Shown here in pieces: positions 1 through 6,829 of a stretch of 10,412 nucleotides of DNA. A model generated the notes under the pieces. That model was not told the origin of the DNA. It saw only the letters and a program-made list of their open reading frames with translations, and ran no database searches. How positions within the stretch are numbered: the stretch's first letter is position 1; the number at the start of each line of letters is the position of its first letter. The stretch spans positions 1 to 10,412 of the forward strand of contig JADGHD010000125.1 in NCBI GenBank assembly GCA_019689615.1, given 5' to 3'. The position numbers were made by a program, and so were the translations under genes. Source of the stretch: Frankia sp. (lineage in GTDB: Bacteria > Actinomycetota > Actinomycetes > Frankiales > Frankiaceae).

Positions 1-85
1 CTCACGCGGCACGGCGAGCCAGCGCGGACGCGGTCACCGCCGGCCACCGGCCGTGCCCCCCAGGACGCCGGCAGCGACGCGGCGG

Positions 86-111
86 CGGCCCGAACGGGCC
101 GGACGGGCCCG
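86..111 (-). terminator. Possible GC-rich terminator hairpins downstream of the last GT4 gene
   Basis: About 30 bases past the stop of the leftmost glycosyltransferase lie two alternative stems that share a middle segment. CGGCCC (86-91) can pair with GGGCCG (96-101), or CGGGCC (95-100) can pair with GGCCCG (106-111). There is no T-tract, which is common for actinobacterial terminators, but short GC stems also arise by chance in DNA of this composition. The position at the end of a seven-gene run is the main support. The rest of 1-130 shows no gene I can support. Confidence 0.3.
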
Positions 112-130
112 GCCGCGCCGCTGGCCGGAA

Positions 131-1261
131 TCAGGCGTCGGCGACCGCGCGGGCGTAGCTGGCCAGGTGCGCGTCGGCGCAGGCGGCCCAGGTGAACTCG
201 CGAGCCCTGGCCAGGCCGGCGGCGGCGAGCTGGGCGCGCCGCTCGCCGTCGTCAAGCAGGGCGCCGAGCTCACGGGCGATCGAGTCCGCGTCGGGCTGGG
301 TGTAGGCGACGGCGTCCCCGCCGACCTCCGGCAGCGACAGCCGCGGCGTGGTGAGCACCGGCGCGCCGCAGGCCATCGCCTCCAGCACCGGCAGGCCGAA
401 GCCCTCGCCGTGGGAGGGGTAGGCGACCAGCTCGGCGCCGCCCAGGTAGCCGGGCAGGTCCGAGAAGCGCAGGTAGCCGGGCCGGATCACGCGCAGGTGG
501 CTGGGCACGGCGGCGACCGCGGCGTCCACCTCGTCGTCCCAGCCGGAGCCGCCGGCCAGCACCAGCGCTGGCGGCTCGTCCCGCCAGTGCACCGCCTCCG
601 CCCAGCCCCGGATCAGGTTCGGGACGTTCTTGCGCGGCTCGAGCATGCCGAGGAAGGCGATGTAGCGGCGGTCGCCGAGGCCGAGGCGGCGGCGCACCCG
701 GCGCTTGTCCTCCTCCGTCGGCGGGTGGAACGTCGTCGTGTCCACGCCGTGGTAGGCGACGTCGGTGGTGGTCGGGTCGCCGGCGAGGACCCGGACGAGC
801 TCGTCGCGGGTGGCCTTGGACGGGACGATGATCCGGCTGGCCTTGCGGACGGCGGTCCGCATGGCCGAGCGGAAGAACGTGCCCTTGACCGCGGTGTGCA
901 TCTCCGGCTCGGTGAAGAACGTGACGTCATGAATCGTCACGCACACCGGTCGTTGGGCACGCAATGGCATGGTGTAGTGCGGCGAGTGAATGACGTCGGC
1001 GGCCACCTGCTCGGCCACCAGTGGCAGGCCGGTCTGCTCCCAGGCAAGCCGGGCCGGACGGTGCGCGATGGCGGCTGGCCCGGACAGAACGGTGGCGTCG
1101 GGAGCCATCCGGCTGTAGCGTTCCTCGTCCGCCCGCTGGCAGACCAGCGCCAGGTCGGCACCGGCCGCGCCGAGAGCCGCGACCAGCCCATCGACATAGC
1201 GCCCAACGCCGCCGCGGTCGGCCGGGACCGCGGTGGCGTCTACGAGCACCCGGGGTCCCAC
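131..1261 (-). CDS. GT4-family glycosyltransferase (group 1), tandem copy A
   Basis: A 376-residue retaining glycosyltransferase of the GT-B fold, expected to move a sugar from a nucleotide donor to a glycan or lipid-linked acceptor at the inner face of the membrane. Visible marks are a Gly-rich N-terminal donor loop (PADRGGVGRY, 13-22), VTIHD at 108-112, the hinge motif LEPRKN at 207-212, and the GT4 EX7E signature EGFGLPVLE at 286-294, followed by the usual AMACGAPV. Length is normal for the family. I place the start at a GTG because GGGAGGAG sits just upstream at good spacing and the N-terminal strand GPRVLVDAT follows at once. The frame stays open much further upstream, to 1747, but that part overlaps the next gene and is not a GT4 sequence. 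It is the last gene of the leftward run, 40 bases after its paralogue. Donor and acceptor cannot be told from sequence. Confidence 0.93.
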   Translation of the reverse strand: MGPRVLVDATAVPADRGGVGRYVDGLVAALGAAGADLALVCQRADEERYSRMAPDATVLSGPAAIAHRPARLAWEQTGLPLVAEQVAADVIHSPHYTMPLRAQRPVCVTIHDVTFFTEPEMHTAVKGTFFRSAMRTAVRKASRIIVPSKATRDELVRVLAGDPTTTDVAYHGVDTTTFHPPTEEDKRRVRRRLGLGDRRYIAFLGMLEPRKNVPNLIRGWAEAVHWRDEPPALVLAGGSGWDDEVDAAVAAVPSHLRVIRPGYLRFSDLPGYLGGAELVAYPSHGEGFGLPVLEAMACGAPVLTTPRLSLPEVGGDAVAYTQPDADSIARELGALLDDGERRAQLAAAGLARAREFTWAACADAHLASYARAVADA

Positions 1262-1265
1262 GGCG

Positions 1266-1273
1266 CTCCTCCC
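1266..1273 (-). promoter_or_regulatory. Shine-Dalgarno site that sets the GTG start of the first GT4 gene
   Basis: On the minus strand GGGAGGAG lies upstream of GTG at 1261. GGAGG ends six bases before the start codon. It is the best such match in this gap and argues against the longer open frame that runs back into the neighbouring gene. Confidence 0.75.
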
Positions 1274-1301
1274 ACCTAAGACTTTGCTGACCGGGGCAAC
1301 A

Positions 1302-2477
1302 CTACGCCCGCCCGTCACCGGCGACGGACACGGCCGGGGAACCTTCGATTCGACGGTAGAGGCCCCAGCAGGATCGTGCCGCCGCATTCCAGCTATACAT
1401 CGTCGCGCGAGCCCGTCCGCTGGACGACAGCCGCTCGCGCAACGCGTTGTCCGACCGGATTTTCGCGACCGCGGCCGCCAGCGCCGCCGGGTCGTCGACG
1501 GGCACGACGAGCCCGGCGTCCCCGGCGACCTCGACCAGCGCCGGCACGTCGGTGACCACCACCGGCACGCCGTGCGCCATCGCCTCGACCACCGGCAGGC
1601 CGAACCCCTCCGACCGCGACGGCGCGACCAGCACCCCGGCCCGGGAGAGCACGACCGCGAGGTCGGCGTCGTCGATCCGGCCGAGCGAGCGGAACCGATC
1701 GTGCGGCACCCCGAGACGGGCGGCCTCGGCGACGACGTCGAGACCACCCCAGCCGGGCTGGCCGACGTGGATCAGCGGCGGGCCGTCCGCGCCGAGCAGG
1801 CGGACGGCCTCCAGCGCGACGTCGAGGCCCTTGCGCGGCTCCAGGGTGGCCAGGGTGAGCAGGTAGCCGCCGGCCGGCGGCAGGCCCAGCCGGGCGGCCC
1901 GCTCGTCGGCGTCCGGCCCGACCCGCAGGACGGCATCGGCGGCACCCTCGCCGATCACGTGCACCCGGTCGTCGCCCAGCCTCAGGTGCTGGCGCAGGTC
2001 GTCGGCGACGGCCCTGGTCGGCACGACGATCGCGTCGGCGCTGGCGGCGGCGCGGGCGCCCATCACCTGGTGCCAGCGGGCGCCGTGCGGGGTGAGGGTC
2101 CGCGGGTGGGTCCACGGGACGGCGTCGTGGATCGTCACCACGAGGCCGGGGCGGCCACCCCGGCGCCGCCGCGGCAGCGGGGGCACCAGCAGCGTGGGCG
2201 CGTGGATGACGTCGACGCCGGTCGGCGCCGGGCCGACGCCGCGGGCCCAGGACTGCGACAGCGCCCGGCGGGGCAACGGCAGCCGCAGCGGCCCCAGCAC
2301 GCCCGGGATCGTCGCGCCCGCCGCGGCCACCGGGGCCGGGCGCAGGGCGCACCAGCCGACCACCCCGTCGCCGGGCGCTGCGGTCCTGGCCAGCGCGGCG
2401 GCGAGCTCGGCCGTGTAGCGCCCGGTCCCGCCCGGGACGGGGGCCAGCACCTGCTCGACGAGGAACCCGACCCGCAT
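1302..2477 (-). CDS. GT4-family glycosyltransferase (group 1), tandem copy B
   Basis: A 391-residue GT-B glycosyltransferase. The donor-side loop VPGGTGRYTAEL (14-25) follows an opening strand MRVGFLVEQV. VTIHDAVPW is at 114-122, TLEPRKGLDV at 211-220, and the EX7E catalytic signature EGFGLPVVE at 290-298, then AMAHGVPVVVTD. This architecture matches mannosyltransferase- or rhamnosyltransferase-like GT4 enzymes of O-antigen and exopolysaccharide loci, but the sugar is unknown. It shares its domain order and most motifs with the gene that follows it by 40 bases, so the pair probably arose by an old tandem duplication and would add successive residues. The ATG at 2477 has a purine-rich AAGGGG about a dozen bases upstream, a long spacing. 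An 88-base gap separates it from the small membrane-protein gene upstream. Confidence 0.93.
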   Translation of the reverse strand: MRVGFLVEQVLAPVPGGTGRYTAELAAALARTAAPGDGVVGWCALRPAPVAAAGATIPGVLGPLRLPLPRRALSQSWARGVGPAPTGVDVIHAPTLLVPPLPRRRRGGRPGLVVTIHDAVPWTHPRTLTPHGARWHQVMGARAAASADAIVVPTRAVADDLRQHLRLGDDRVHVIGEGAADAVLRVGPDADERAARLGLPPAGGYLLTLATLEPRKGLDVALEAVRLLGADGPPLIHVGQPGWGGLDVVAEAARLGVPHDRFRSLGRIDDADLAVVLSRAGVLVAPSRSEGFGLPVVEAMAHGVPVVVTDVPALVEVAGDAGLVVPVDDPAALAAAVAKIRSDNALRERLSSSGRARATMYSWNAAARSCWGLYRRIEGSPAVSVAGDGRA

Positions 2478-2551
2478 CAGCCGGTGCTCACCCCTTCCCT
2501 GCCCGCTCCGGCCGCCCTGGCCGCCCGCGGCTGGCGCAGCGGCGGCGTGCT

Positions 2552-2564
2552 GGCCGGCCCGGCC
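2552..2564 (-). other. Short palindrome just after the small membrane-protein gene
   Basis: GGCCGG (2552-2557) and CCGGCC (2559-2564) form a palindrome with one central base, directly next to the stop codon of the 60-residue gene. As RNA it could fold as a 4-bp stem with a 5-base loop. It may weaken transcription into the two GT4 genes, but its size is within chance for this base composition. Confidence 0.2.
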
Positions 2565-2565
2565 G

Positions 2566-2748
2566 TCACTGCCGGGCGCGGCGGTTGGCGCTGACCGCGG
2601 CGGCGACCATGATGACGCAACTGAGCGCGCCGACGAGGTAGCCCCACCCGGCCTTGTCGAACAGGGCGAACAACGCGCCCATGCCGAGGATCACGACCAG
2701 GAAGAGCCCGATGGTGAGCACGACGGCGAGCAGCCGTCCGGCGATCAT
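2566..2748 (-). CDS. Small two-helix membrane protein (60 aa), function unknown
   Basis: A 60-residue protein I do not recognise. Residues about 4-28 form a hydrophobic helix (AGRLLAVVLTIGLFLVVILG and on). A short polar turn with DKAGWG at 31-36 follows, then a second helix at about 37-53 (YLVGALSCVIMVAAAV). It ends in a basic tail, SANRRARQ. A hairpin with both ends in the cytoplasm fits the positive-inside rule. The gene is real rather than a chance frame because AGGAGG lies five bases before the ATG, the strongest ribosome site in the window. It sits 33 bases after the methyltransferase and upstream of the tandem GT4 genes, so it probably belongs to the same transcript. It could help anchor the glycosyltransferases to the membrane, but that is inference. 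Confidence 0.78.
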   Translation of the reverse strand: MIAGRLLAVVLTIGLFLVVILGMGALFALFDKAGWGYLVGALSCVIMVAAAVSANRRARQ

Positions 2749-2753
2749 GGCGA

Positions 2754-2759
2754 CCTCCT
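2754..2759 (-). promoter_or_regulatory. Near-perfect Shine-Dalgarno site for the 60-aa membrane protein
   Basis: AGGAGG, continuing as AGGAGGT, read on the minus strand, sits five bases before the ATG at 2748. It is the clearest ribosome binding site in the window and the main reason to accept this very short gene. Confidence 0.8.
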
Positions 2760-2781
2760 GGCGCCCGGCGCCGGCCGCCGG

Positions 2782-3492
2782 TCAGCCACGGCGGCGGGCG
2801 TGGGTGAGTACGACACTGCCGCCGTCGTCCGGTGCCCGCCGGTCGGCCAGCGCGACCAGCGGGGACAGCGGGGCAGCCGCGTTCCAGCCGGCCCGGCCGC
2901 CCTTCGCGGACAGGGTCAGGTAGAGCTTCTCGGCCCGCTCGGAGCGGAACATGTGGGTCTGGCGGATCACGTCCAGCCCGGCGTCGGCGAGCAGGCCGGC
3001 GAGCTTGTCGGCGGCGTAGGTGTGCTGGACGTGGTAGCGCTCGCGGTGGCGGGCCAGCAGCGCCGGCCAGCGCTCGCCCCTGGTCAGCGCGTCGGCGGAC
3101 AGCACCAGGTCGCCGCCGGGCCGCAGGACCCTGGCCATCTCGGCGAGCGCGGCGGCGCCGTCGTCGAAGTGCTCGATCGCGCACACCGACATGACCACGT
3201 CGAACGAGGCGTCGGCGAACGGCAGCGCGAGCGCGTCGCCCTCGACGAGCGAGGGGTGGCCGCGCAGCCGCCGGCCGAACTCCAGCTTGTGCCGGGCCAG
3301 GTCGAGGCTGACCGCCCGGGCGCCGCGGCGCGCCGCCTGCCCTGCCCAGTACCCGTCACCGCCGGCCACGTCCAGCAACGTCCGCCCGCGCAGGTCGCCG
3401 AGCCACCGCAGCAGGGTCCCCACCTCGCGGCGGCGCATGACGTGCACCTGGTGCCCGAGATAGGCCACGACATCTGCCCGCCGCACGCTCAT
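2782..3492 (-). CDS. Class I SAM-dependent methyltransferase (Methyltransf_11-like)
   Basis: A 236-residue Rossmann-fold methyltransferase. Motif I is LLDVAGGDGYW at 39-49, the acidic residue that would bind the adenosylmethionine ribose is D64 in SLDLARHKLEF, and EGDALALPFADASFDVV at 84-100 carries motifs II and III. IEHF at 106-109 and RVLRPGG at 121-127 are typical of Methyltransf_11 proteins. The C-terminal third (about 140-236) is a substrate region I cannot assign. In this setting O-methylation of a sugar or of a glycolipid is likely. I start at the ATG at 3492 because SVRRADVVAYLGH begins the conserved part. The frame stays open to an ATG at 3597, but that would add a Pro/Arg-rich low-complexity stretch across a strong inverted repeat. 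Neither start has a good ribosome site. The gene lies between a second methyltransferase and the 60-aa membrane protein. Confidence 0.9.
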   Translation of the reverse strand: MSVRRADVVAYLGHQVHVMRRREVGTLLRWLGDLRGRTLLDVAGGDGYWAGQAARRGARAVSLDLARHKLEFGRRLRGHPSLVEGDALALPFADASFDVVMSVCAIEHFDDGAAALAEMARVLRPGGDLVLSADALTRGERWPALLARHRERYHVQHTYAADKLAGLLADAGLDVIRQTHMFRSERAEKLYLTLSAKGGRAGWNAAAPLSPLVALADRRAPDDGGSVVLTHARRRG

Positions 3493-3510
3493 GCCGTCCA
3501 GTCTGCCGGG

Positions 3511-3588
3511 CGCCGGCGGCGGGACCTGCGCAGGGGTGCTGGCTGGCCGGCCGTGGCGGGCCGGGGCAGGCCAGGTCCCGCGCCGGCG
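3511..3588. repeat. Long inverted repeat between the two methyltransferase genes
   Basis: CGCCGGCGGCGGGACCTG (3511-3528) is matched by CAGGTCCCGCGCCGGCG (3572-3588). The arms pair over 17 positions with one extra G bulged in the left arm, around a 43-base loop that itself holds GC-rich palindromic pieces such as GGCCGGCC. It fills most of the 124-base gap between the two methyltransferase genes and would be transcribed with them. It could act as a terminator or attenuator, as an RNA-stability or processing element, or be the remnant of a small mobile repeat. There is no T-tract on either strand. Confidence 0.75.
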
Positions 3589-3616
3589 GGGACGCATGGC
3601 CCGCCCGCGGCCGGCG

Positions 3617-4546
3617 TCAGCGCACCGGCCGGGGCCAGACCGGCAGGTGCCCGCCGGCCGGTGCCCGCCGGCCCGGTGTGGCCACCCACAGGTAGGTCGG
3701 CAGCAGCGGCAGCGCGAGGCGGGCGAGCGTCGGCAGCGCCCGGACGACCGGGGCGGGCAGCGGCAGCCGGCGCAGCGCCTTCGGCAGGTCGGCCTCGGCG
3801 AAGAACCGGTCGGGCGCGGCGAGCACCGGCACGGTGTAGTCCCAGCCGGCGAGGCCCGCGTCGGCGAGCGTCCGGCGCAGGCCGCGGCGGGTGCGGTAGC
3901 GCTCGTAGTAGAACTCGCCGCGCCCGGTCAGCCGCAGGTAGCCGTCGGCCAGCAGCCGCGGCAGCCACGACAGCAGCGGCAGCCGGTGGTGCGGCTCGAT
4001 GATCCCGAGCCGGTTGCCCAGGCCCAGGTAGGCGACCCCGTCCGGGGTGAGCACCCGGCGGGCCTCGGCGAGCAGCGCGTCGGCGTCGACGACGTGCTCG
4101 TAGATGTGGTTGAGCACGACCACGTCGAAGCTGGCGTCGGGCAGCGGCAGGGCCAGCCCGTCGGCGTGCACGAACCGCGCGCGCCCGCCGAACCGGGACC
4201 GGGCGCGGCGCAGCCCGCAGACGTCGATGTCGACGCCGGTGACGCTGGCCCCGGCGGCGGCCAGTTCGTCGCAGATGAACCCGGCCGAGCAGCCGATGTC
4301 GAGCACCCGCAGCCCGTCGAGCCGCTCCCGGCCAAGGAAGTGCGCGATCACGGCGATGAGCTTGCGGGCCTTGCGGCGGCGGGTGAACTCGTCGAGCGAG
4401 CGCGGTTCGAGGTCGGAGTAGCGCAGCTGGCGGCCACGCTCGCGCGGGCGCCGCTGGCGGGTGACCGGGATGGTCGCGCCGCTCCCGCGGTTGGTCGCTG
4501 TCTTCACGCGCCCGACAATACGGAGCGCGTTCTTCATATCACTCAT
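3617..4546 (-). CDS. Class I SAM-dependent methyltransferase with extended C-terminal part
   Basis: A 309-residue methyltransferase. The first 75 residues are basic and polar, with RQRRPRERGRQLRYSDLEPR at 30-49. The Rossmann core then runs from motif I, VLDIGCSAGF, at 81-90, through GVDID at 104-108, to HADGLALPLPDASFDVVVLN at 127-146, with YEHV at 149-152 and RRVLTPDG at 163-170. A C-terminal region of about 140 residues includes YERYRTRRGLRRTL (214-227) and a hydrophobic stretch near 270-290 (ALPTLARLALPLLPTYLW) that might touch the membrane. The substrate is probably a lipid-linked or polymer-bound sugar. The first codons are unusually A/T-rich for this DNA, which fits a real initiation region, though no clear ribosome site is visible. 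ATG at 4537 is an alternative start. It lies 69 bases after the coupled GT4 gene and 124 bases before the second methyltransferase. Confidence 0.9.
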   Translation of the reverse strand: MSDMKNALRIVGRVKTATNRGSGATIPVTRQRRPRERGRQLRYSDLEPRSLDEFTRRRKARKLIAVIAHFLGRERLDGLRVLDIGCSAGFICDELAAAGASVTGVDIDVCGLRRARSRFGGRARFVHADGLALPLPDASFDVVVLNHIYEHVVDADALLAEARRVLTPDGVAYLGLGNRLGIIEPHHRLPLLSWLPRLLADGYLRLTGRGEFYYERYRTRRGLRRTLADAGLAGWDYTVPVLAAPDRFFAEADLPKALRRLPLPAPVVRALPTLARLALPLLPTYLWVATPGRRAPAGGHLPVWPRPVR

Positions 4547-4615
4547 TGTGTTCGCACTGGCGACGCTCAGGGCGGCTGCGCGGCCAGGCGAGGGCGCGGG
4601 TTGGCGTCGCGCGGC

Positions 4616-5740
4616 TCAGCGGGCCGCGGCCGCCAGCAGGGTGTCGAGGTAGCGCTCCCAGCGCGCGGTGGCGTCCGGCGGGCGGACCTTGGCGGTCAGC
4701 GCGGCCAGCACGCCCGGCTCGTAGAGCCGGCGTAGCGCGGCGGCGAGCGCCTCCGGGTCGTCCGGCGGGACGAGCAGCCCGTCGGTGCCGTCGGCGACCG
4801 CGGTCGGCAGGGTGCCGACGGTGGTCGCCACCACCGGCCGGCCGTGCAGGAAGGCGAGGTCGACGTTCTGCGACGCGGTGCCGGAACGGTAGGGCAGCAC
4901 CAGCGCGTCGGCGGCGGCGAACAGCGCCGGGACCTCGGCCGCCGGCACGTAGCCCTGGCGCAGCTCCACCCGGTCGGCAATGCCGAGCTCGGCGGCCAGG
5001 GCCTCGGTCGCCGCGGTGCCGCCCCAGAACTCGCCGGCGACGGTGAGCGCGACGTCGGGCGGCCCGGCGGCCAGCGCGCGCAGCAGCACGTCCAGGCCCT
5101 TGTACGGCCGGACCAGGCCGAAGAACAGCAGCCGGCGGCGCGGGCGCGCCGCATCGGCCGCGGCGGGCGCCCGCTCGATCGTCGTCCACAGGTGGGTGGC
5201 CATGGCGGCGACGTGGACGGGGGTGTCGGCGAGCGCGCTGGCCCGGGTGGCCTCGGCGTCGGTGTGCACGAGCACGGCGTCGGCCCGGGCCAGCACGGCG
5301 CGGACCAGCGGCTCGTCGACGGCGCGGCGCTCGTGCGGCAGCACGTTGTGGCACAGCGCCACCACGCTCGGCCCGGCGCCGGGCCTGCCGCGCCGGCGGG
5401 CCCGGCCGAGCCCGGCGAGGATGCCCAGGTAGGCCGGTACCTGCACGGGGGTGACCACGACGATGACGACGACGTCCGCGGTCCGGCGCAGCCGGCGGCC
5501 GAGCCGCGGCCAGCCGTCCGGGCGGCGCCACGACAGCGGGTAGGCCGTGGCCGGGAAGGGCTCCATCTCCGGCGCGTCGACCCGCTGCTGGCCCGGGTAG
5601 AGCCGGGCCGGGTACTGCGCCGACCAGGACTCGATCCGCACGTCCAGGCCGCGCCCGGCGAGCCGGTGGGCGAGCTCCGTGGTGTGCTGGGCGATCCCGC
5701 CCTTGTACGGGTGGGTGGGCCCGACGATCGTCAGGCGCAT
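4616..5740 (-). CDS. GT4-like glycosyltransferase lacking the canonical EX7E motif
   Basis: A 374-residue GT-B protein. It opens with MRLTIVGPTHPYKGGIAQHT, a typical donor-side start with a Gly pair. HNVLPHE follows at 131-137, the hinge segment FGLVRPYKGLDVLL at 207-220, and VLPYRSGTASQNVDLAF at 281-297, then GRPVVATTVGTLP. Where ordinary GT4 enzymes carry EX7E, this one has no matching glutamates. It follows the variant pattern PYRS-T-S-x-V-x-x-A found in a sizeable subset of GT4-like proteins, so it may be active with an altered donor site. Its ATG directly abuts the TGA of the upstream GT2 gene, with no gap and no obvious ribosome site, so translation probably restarts by coupling. The two products are then likely made in fixed proportion and may act in sequence. 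Confidence 0.9.
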   Translation of the reverse strand: MRLTIVGPTHPYKGGIAQHTTELAHRLAGRGLDVRIESWSAQYPARLYPGQQRVDAPEMEPFPATAYPLSWRRPDGWPRLGRRLRRTADVVVIVVVTPVQVPAYLGILAGLGRARRRGRPGAGPSVVALCHNVLPHERRAVDEPLVRAVLARADAVLVHTDAEATRASALADTPVHVAAMATHLWTTIERAPAAADAARPRRRLLFFGLVRPYKGLDVLLRALAAGPPDVALTVAGEFWGGTAATEALAAELGIADRVELRQGYVPAAEVPALFAAADALVLPYRSGTASQNVDLAFLHGRPVVATTVGTLPTAVADGTDGLLVPPDDPEALAAALRRLYEPGVLAALTAKVRPPDATARWERYLDTLLAAAAR

Positions 5741-6721
5741 TCAGGCGCCGTTTCGGGAGCGGGCGACGAGGTCGCCGATCAGCGCGAGCACCGCGATCTG
5801 GAAGCCGACCAGGATCGCCAGCACCGTGGACGTGGCGACGTGGAAGTCGTAGCGGATCACGTCGACGATCAGCTTCACGAAGCCGAGCCCCATGATCCAC
5901 AGGGCGACCGGCATCAGCACCTTGATCGGGTCGAAGTACATGACCATCCGCAGGACCTGCAGGATGTACCGGCGCGCGTCCCGGAACGGGTGGAACTTCG
6001 ACTTGCCGGAGCGCTTCGCGTACTCGATCGGGATGTAGTCCACCGGGTGCTGGTTGGACAGGAACGCCATCGTGATCGTGGTGACGCAGGAGAACCCGGG
6101 GGGCAGCAGCCGCAGGTAGGGCAGCGACACCTCACGGCGGAACGCCCGCAGGCCCGAGTTGAGGTCCGGGATGCGCATCCCGGACAGGCGCTGGGCGATC
6201 ATGCGGATGAACCACTTCGCCGGCACCCTGGCCCACTTGTGGGTGCCCTCCTCGGAGGTCCGCGCGCCGACGACCTGGTCGACGTCCGGGTGGTCGTCGA
6301 GGTACTTGACGAACTCGGGGATCCGCTCGTTCGGGTAGGTCATGTCGGCGTCGGTCCAGACGACGATCTGGCCGCGCGCCTCCTGGGTGCCGATGCGACG
6401 GGCGGTGCCCGAGCCGCCGTTGCGGCGGAACGGCAGCAGCCGCATCTTCGGGAACCGCGGCGCCACCTCGCGCAGGATCGCCAGCGTGTCGTCGGTCGAC
6501 TTGTCGTCGATCACCAGCAGCTCGTAGCTGTACCGGCTGGCCTCCATGGCCTGCGTGATCCGCTCGAGCTCCAGGACCACGTGGTCCTGCTCGTTGTAGC
6601 AGGGCAGCACGATCGTCACATAGGGCACGTCCGTCGCGTCGCCCCGCTGGGGCTCCTCGGCGTCGGCACTGGCCGGCGCGAGGTAGGCGGAGGCGGACGG
6701 ACGGATCGCGCTGACACTCAC
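5741..6721 (-). CDS. GT2 glycosyltransferase, polyprenyl-phosphate sugar synthase-like, with two C-terminal membrane helices
   Basis: A 326-residue GT-A enzyme resembling dolichol-phosphate mannose synthase and GtrB-type proteins, which move a sugar from a nucleotide donor to polyprenyl phosphate at the cytoplasmic face. After about 30 disordered residues come VTIVLPCYNEQD (35-46), VIDDKSTDDT (70-79) and the metal-binding DAD in WTDADMTYP (122-130). RSGKSKF at 237-243 is the typical lipid-side segment. Two membrane helices follow at about 265-286 and 297-318, then a basic end. I prefer the GTG at 6721 because AGGAG lies ten bases upstream. A GTG at 6763 would give 340 residues but has no ribosome site. 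It appears to be the first gene of the leftward arm, faces the acyltransferase across a short divergent region, and is fused by a TGA-ATG junction to the next gene. Confidence 0.92.
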   Translation of the reverse strand: MSVSAIRPSASAYLAPASADAEEPQRGDATDVPYVTIVLPCYNEQDHVVLELERITQAMEASRYSYELLVIDDKSTDDTLAILREVAPRFPKMRLLPFRRNGGSGTARRIGTQEARGQIVVWTDADMTYPNERIPEFVKYLDDHPDVDQVVGARTSEEGTHKWARVPAKWFIRMIAQRLSGMRIPDLNSGLRAFRREVSLPYLRLLPPGFSCVTTITMAFLSNQHPVDYIPIEYAKRSGKSKFHPFRDARRYILQVLRMVMYFDPIKVLMPVALWIMGLGFVKLIVDVIRYDFHVATSTVLAILVGFQIAVLALIGDLVARSRNGA

Positions 6722-6731
6722 GACGGCCTTG

Positions 6732-6736
6732 CTCCT
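6732..6736 (-). promoter_or_regulatory. Shine-Dalgarno site supporting the GTG start of the GT2 gene
   Basis: AGGAG on the minus strand, ten bases before the GTG at 6721. The spacing is at the long end of the normal range. The alternative GTG at 6763 has nothing comparable, so this site decides the start I report. Confidence 0.5.
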
Positions 6737-6829
6737 GATCACGCGGTGAACTGCGGCGCCCACCAGCGTGACACGTCATCGCGCACTGTCAGCAATCAGG
6801 GCCGCCATCGCCACACTCGGTGACGCGCT

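Noticed and set aside
1..130. Possible start of a further minus-strand gene, for example a GTG at position 12
   Set aside because: There is no ribosome site and only four codons would lie in the window, so nothing can be supported.
53..1279. Long plus-strand open frame (about 408 codons) opposite the first GT4 gene
   Set aside because: Its translation is Arg/Gly/Val/His-rich with no family motifs, while the opposite strand encodes a clear GT4 enzyme. Such antisense frames are usual in GC-rich DNA.
1262..1747. N-terminal extension of the first GT4 gene back to 1747
   Set aside because: It overlaps the coding sequence of the neighbouring GT4 gene, has Arg/Ser/Cys-rich non-GT sequence, and the GTG at 1261 has a strong ribosome site.
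2477..3184. Minus-strand Arg-rich frame whose stop overlaps the ATG of the second GT4 gene
   Set aside because: It is out of frame with both the methyltransferase and the 60-aa gene it covers, and has shadow-like Arg/Ala composition. The ATG overlap is a coincidence.
4560..4610. GCGACGC and GCGTCGC as an inverted repeat between the GT4-like and methyltransferase genes
   Set aside because: A 7-bp match across a loop of about 37 bases is within chance for this composition.
6769..6778. Small interrupted palindrome TGACACGTCA in the divergent region
   Set aside because: Four-base arms with a two-base centre are too short to call an operator without other copies.
4844..6823. Plus-strand open frame of about 659 codons spanning two genes
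   Set aside because: It runs antisense across the GT4-like and GT2 genes, with Asp/His/Gln/Arg-rich composition typical of a mirrored GC-rich gene, and shows no motif.
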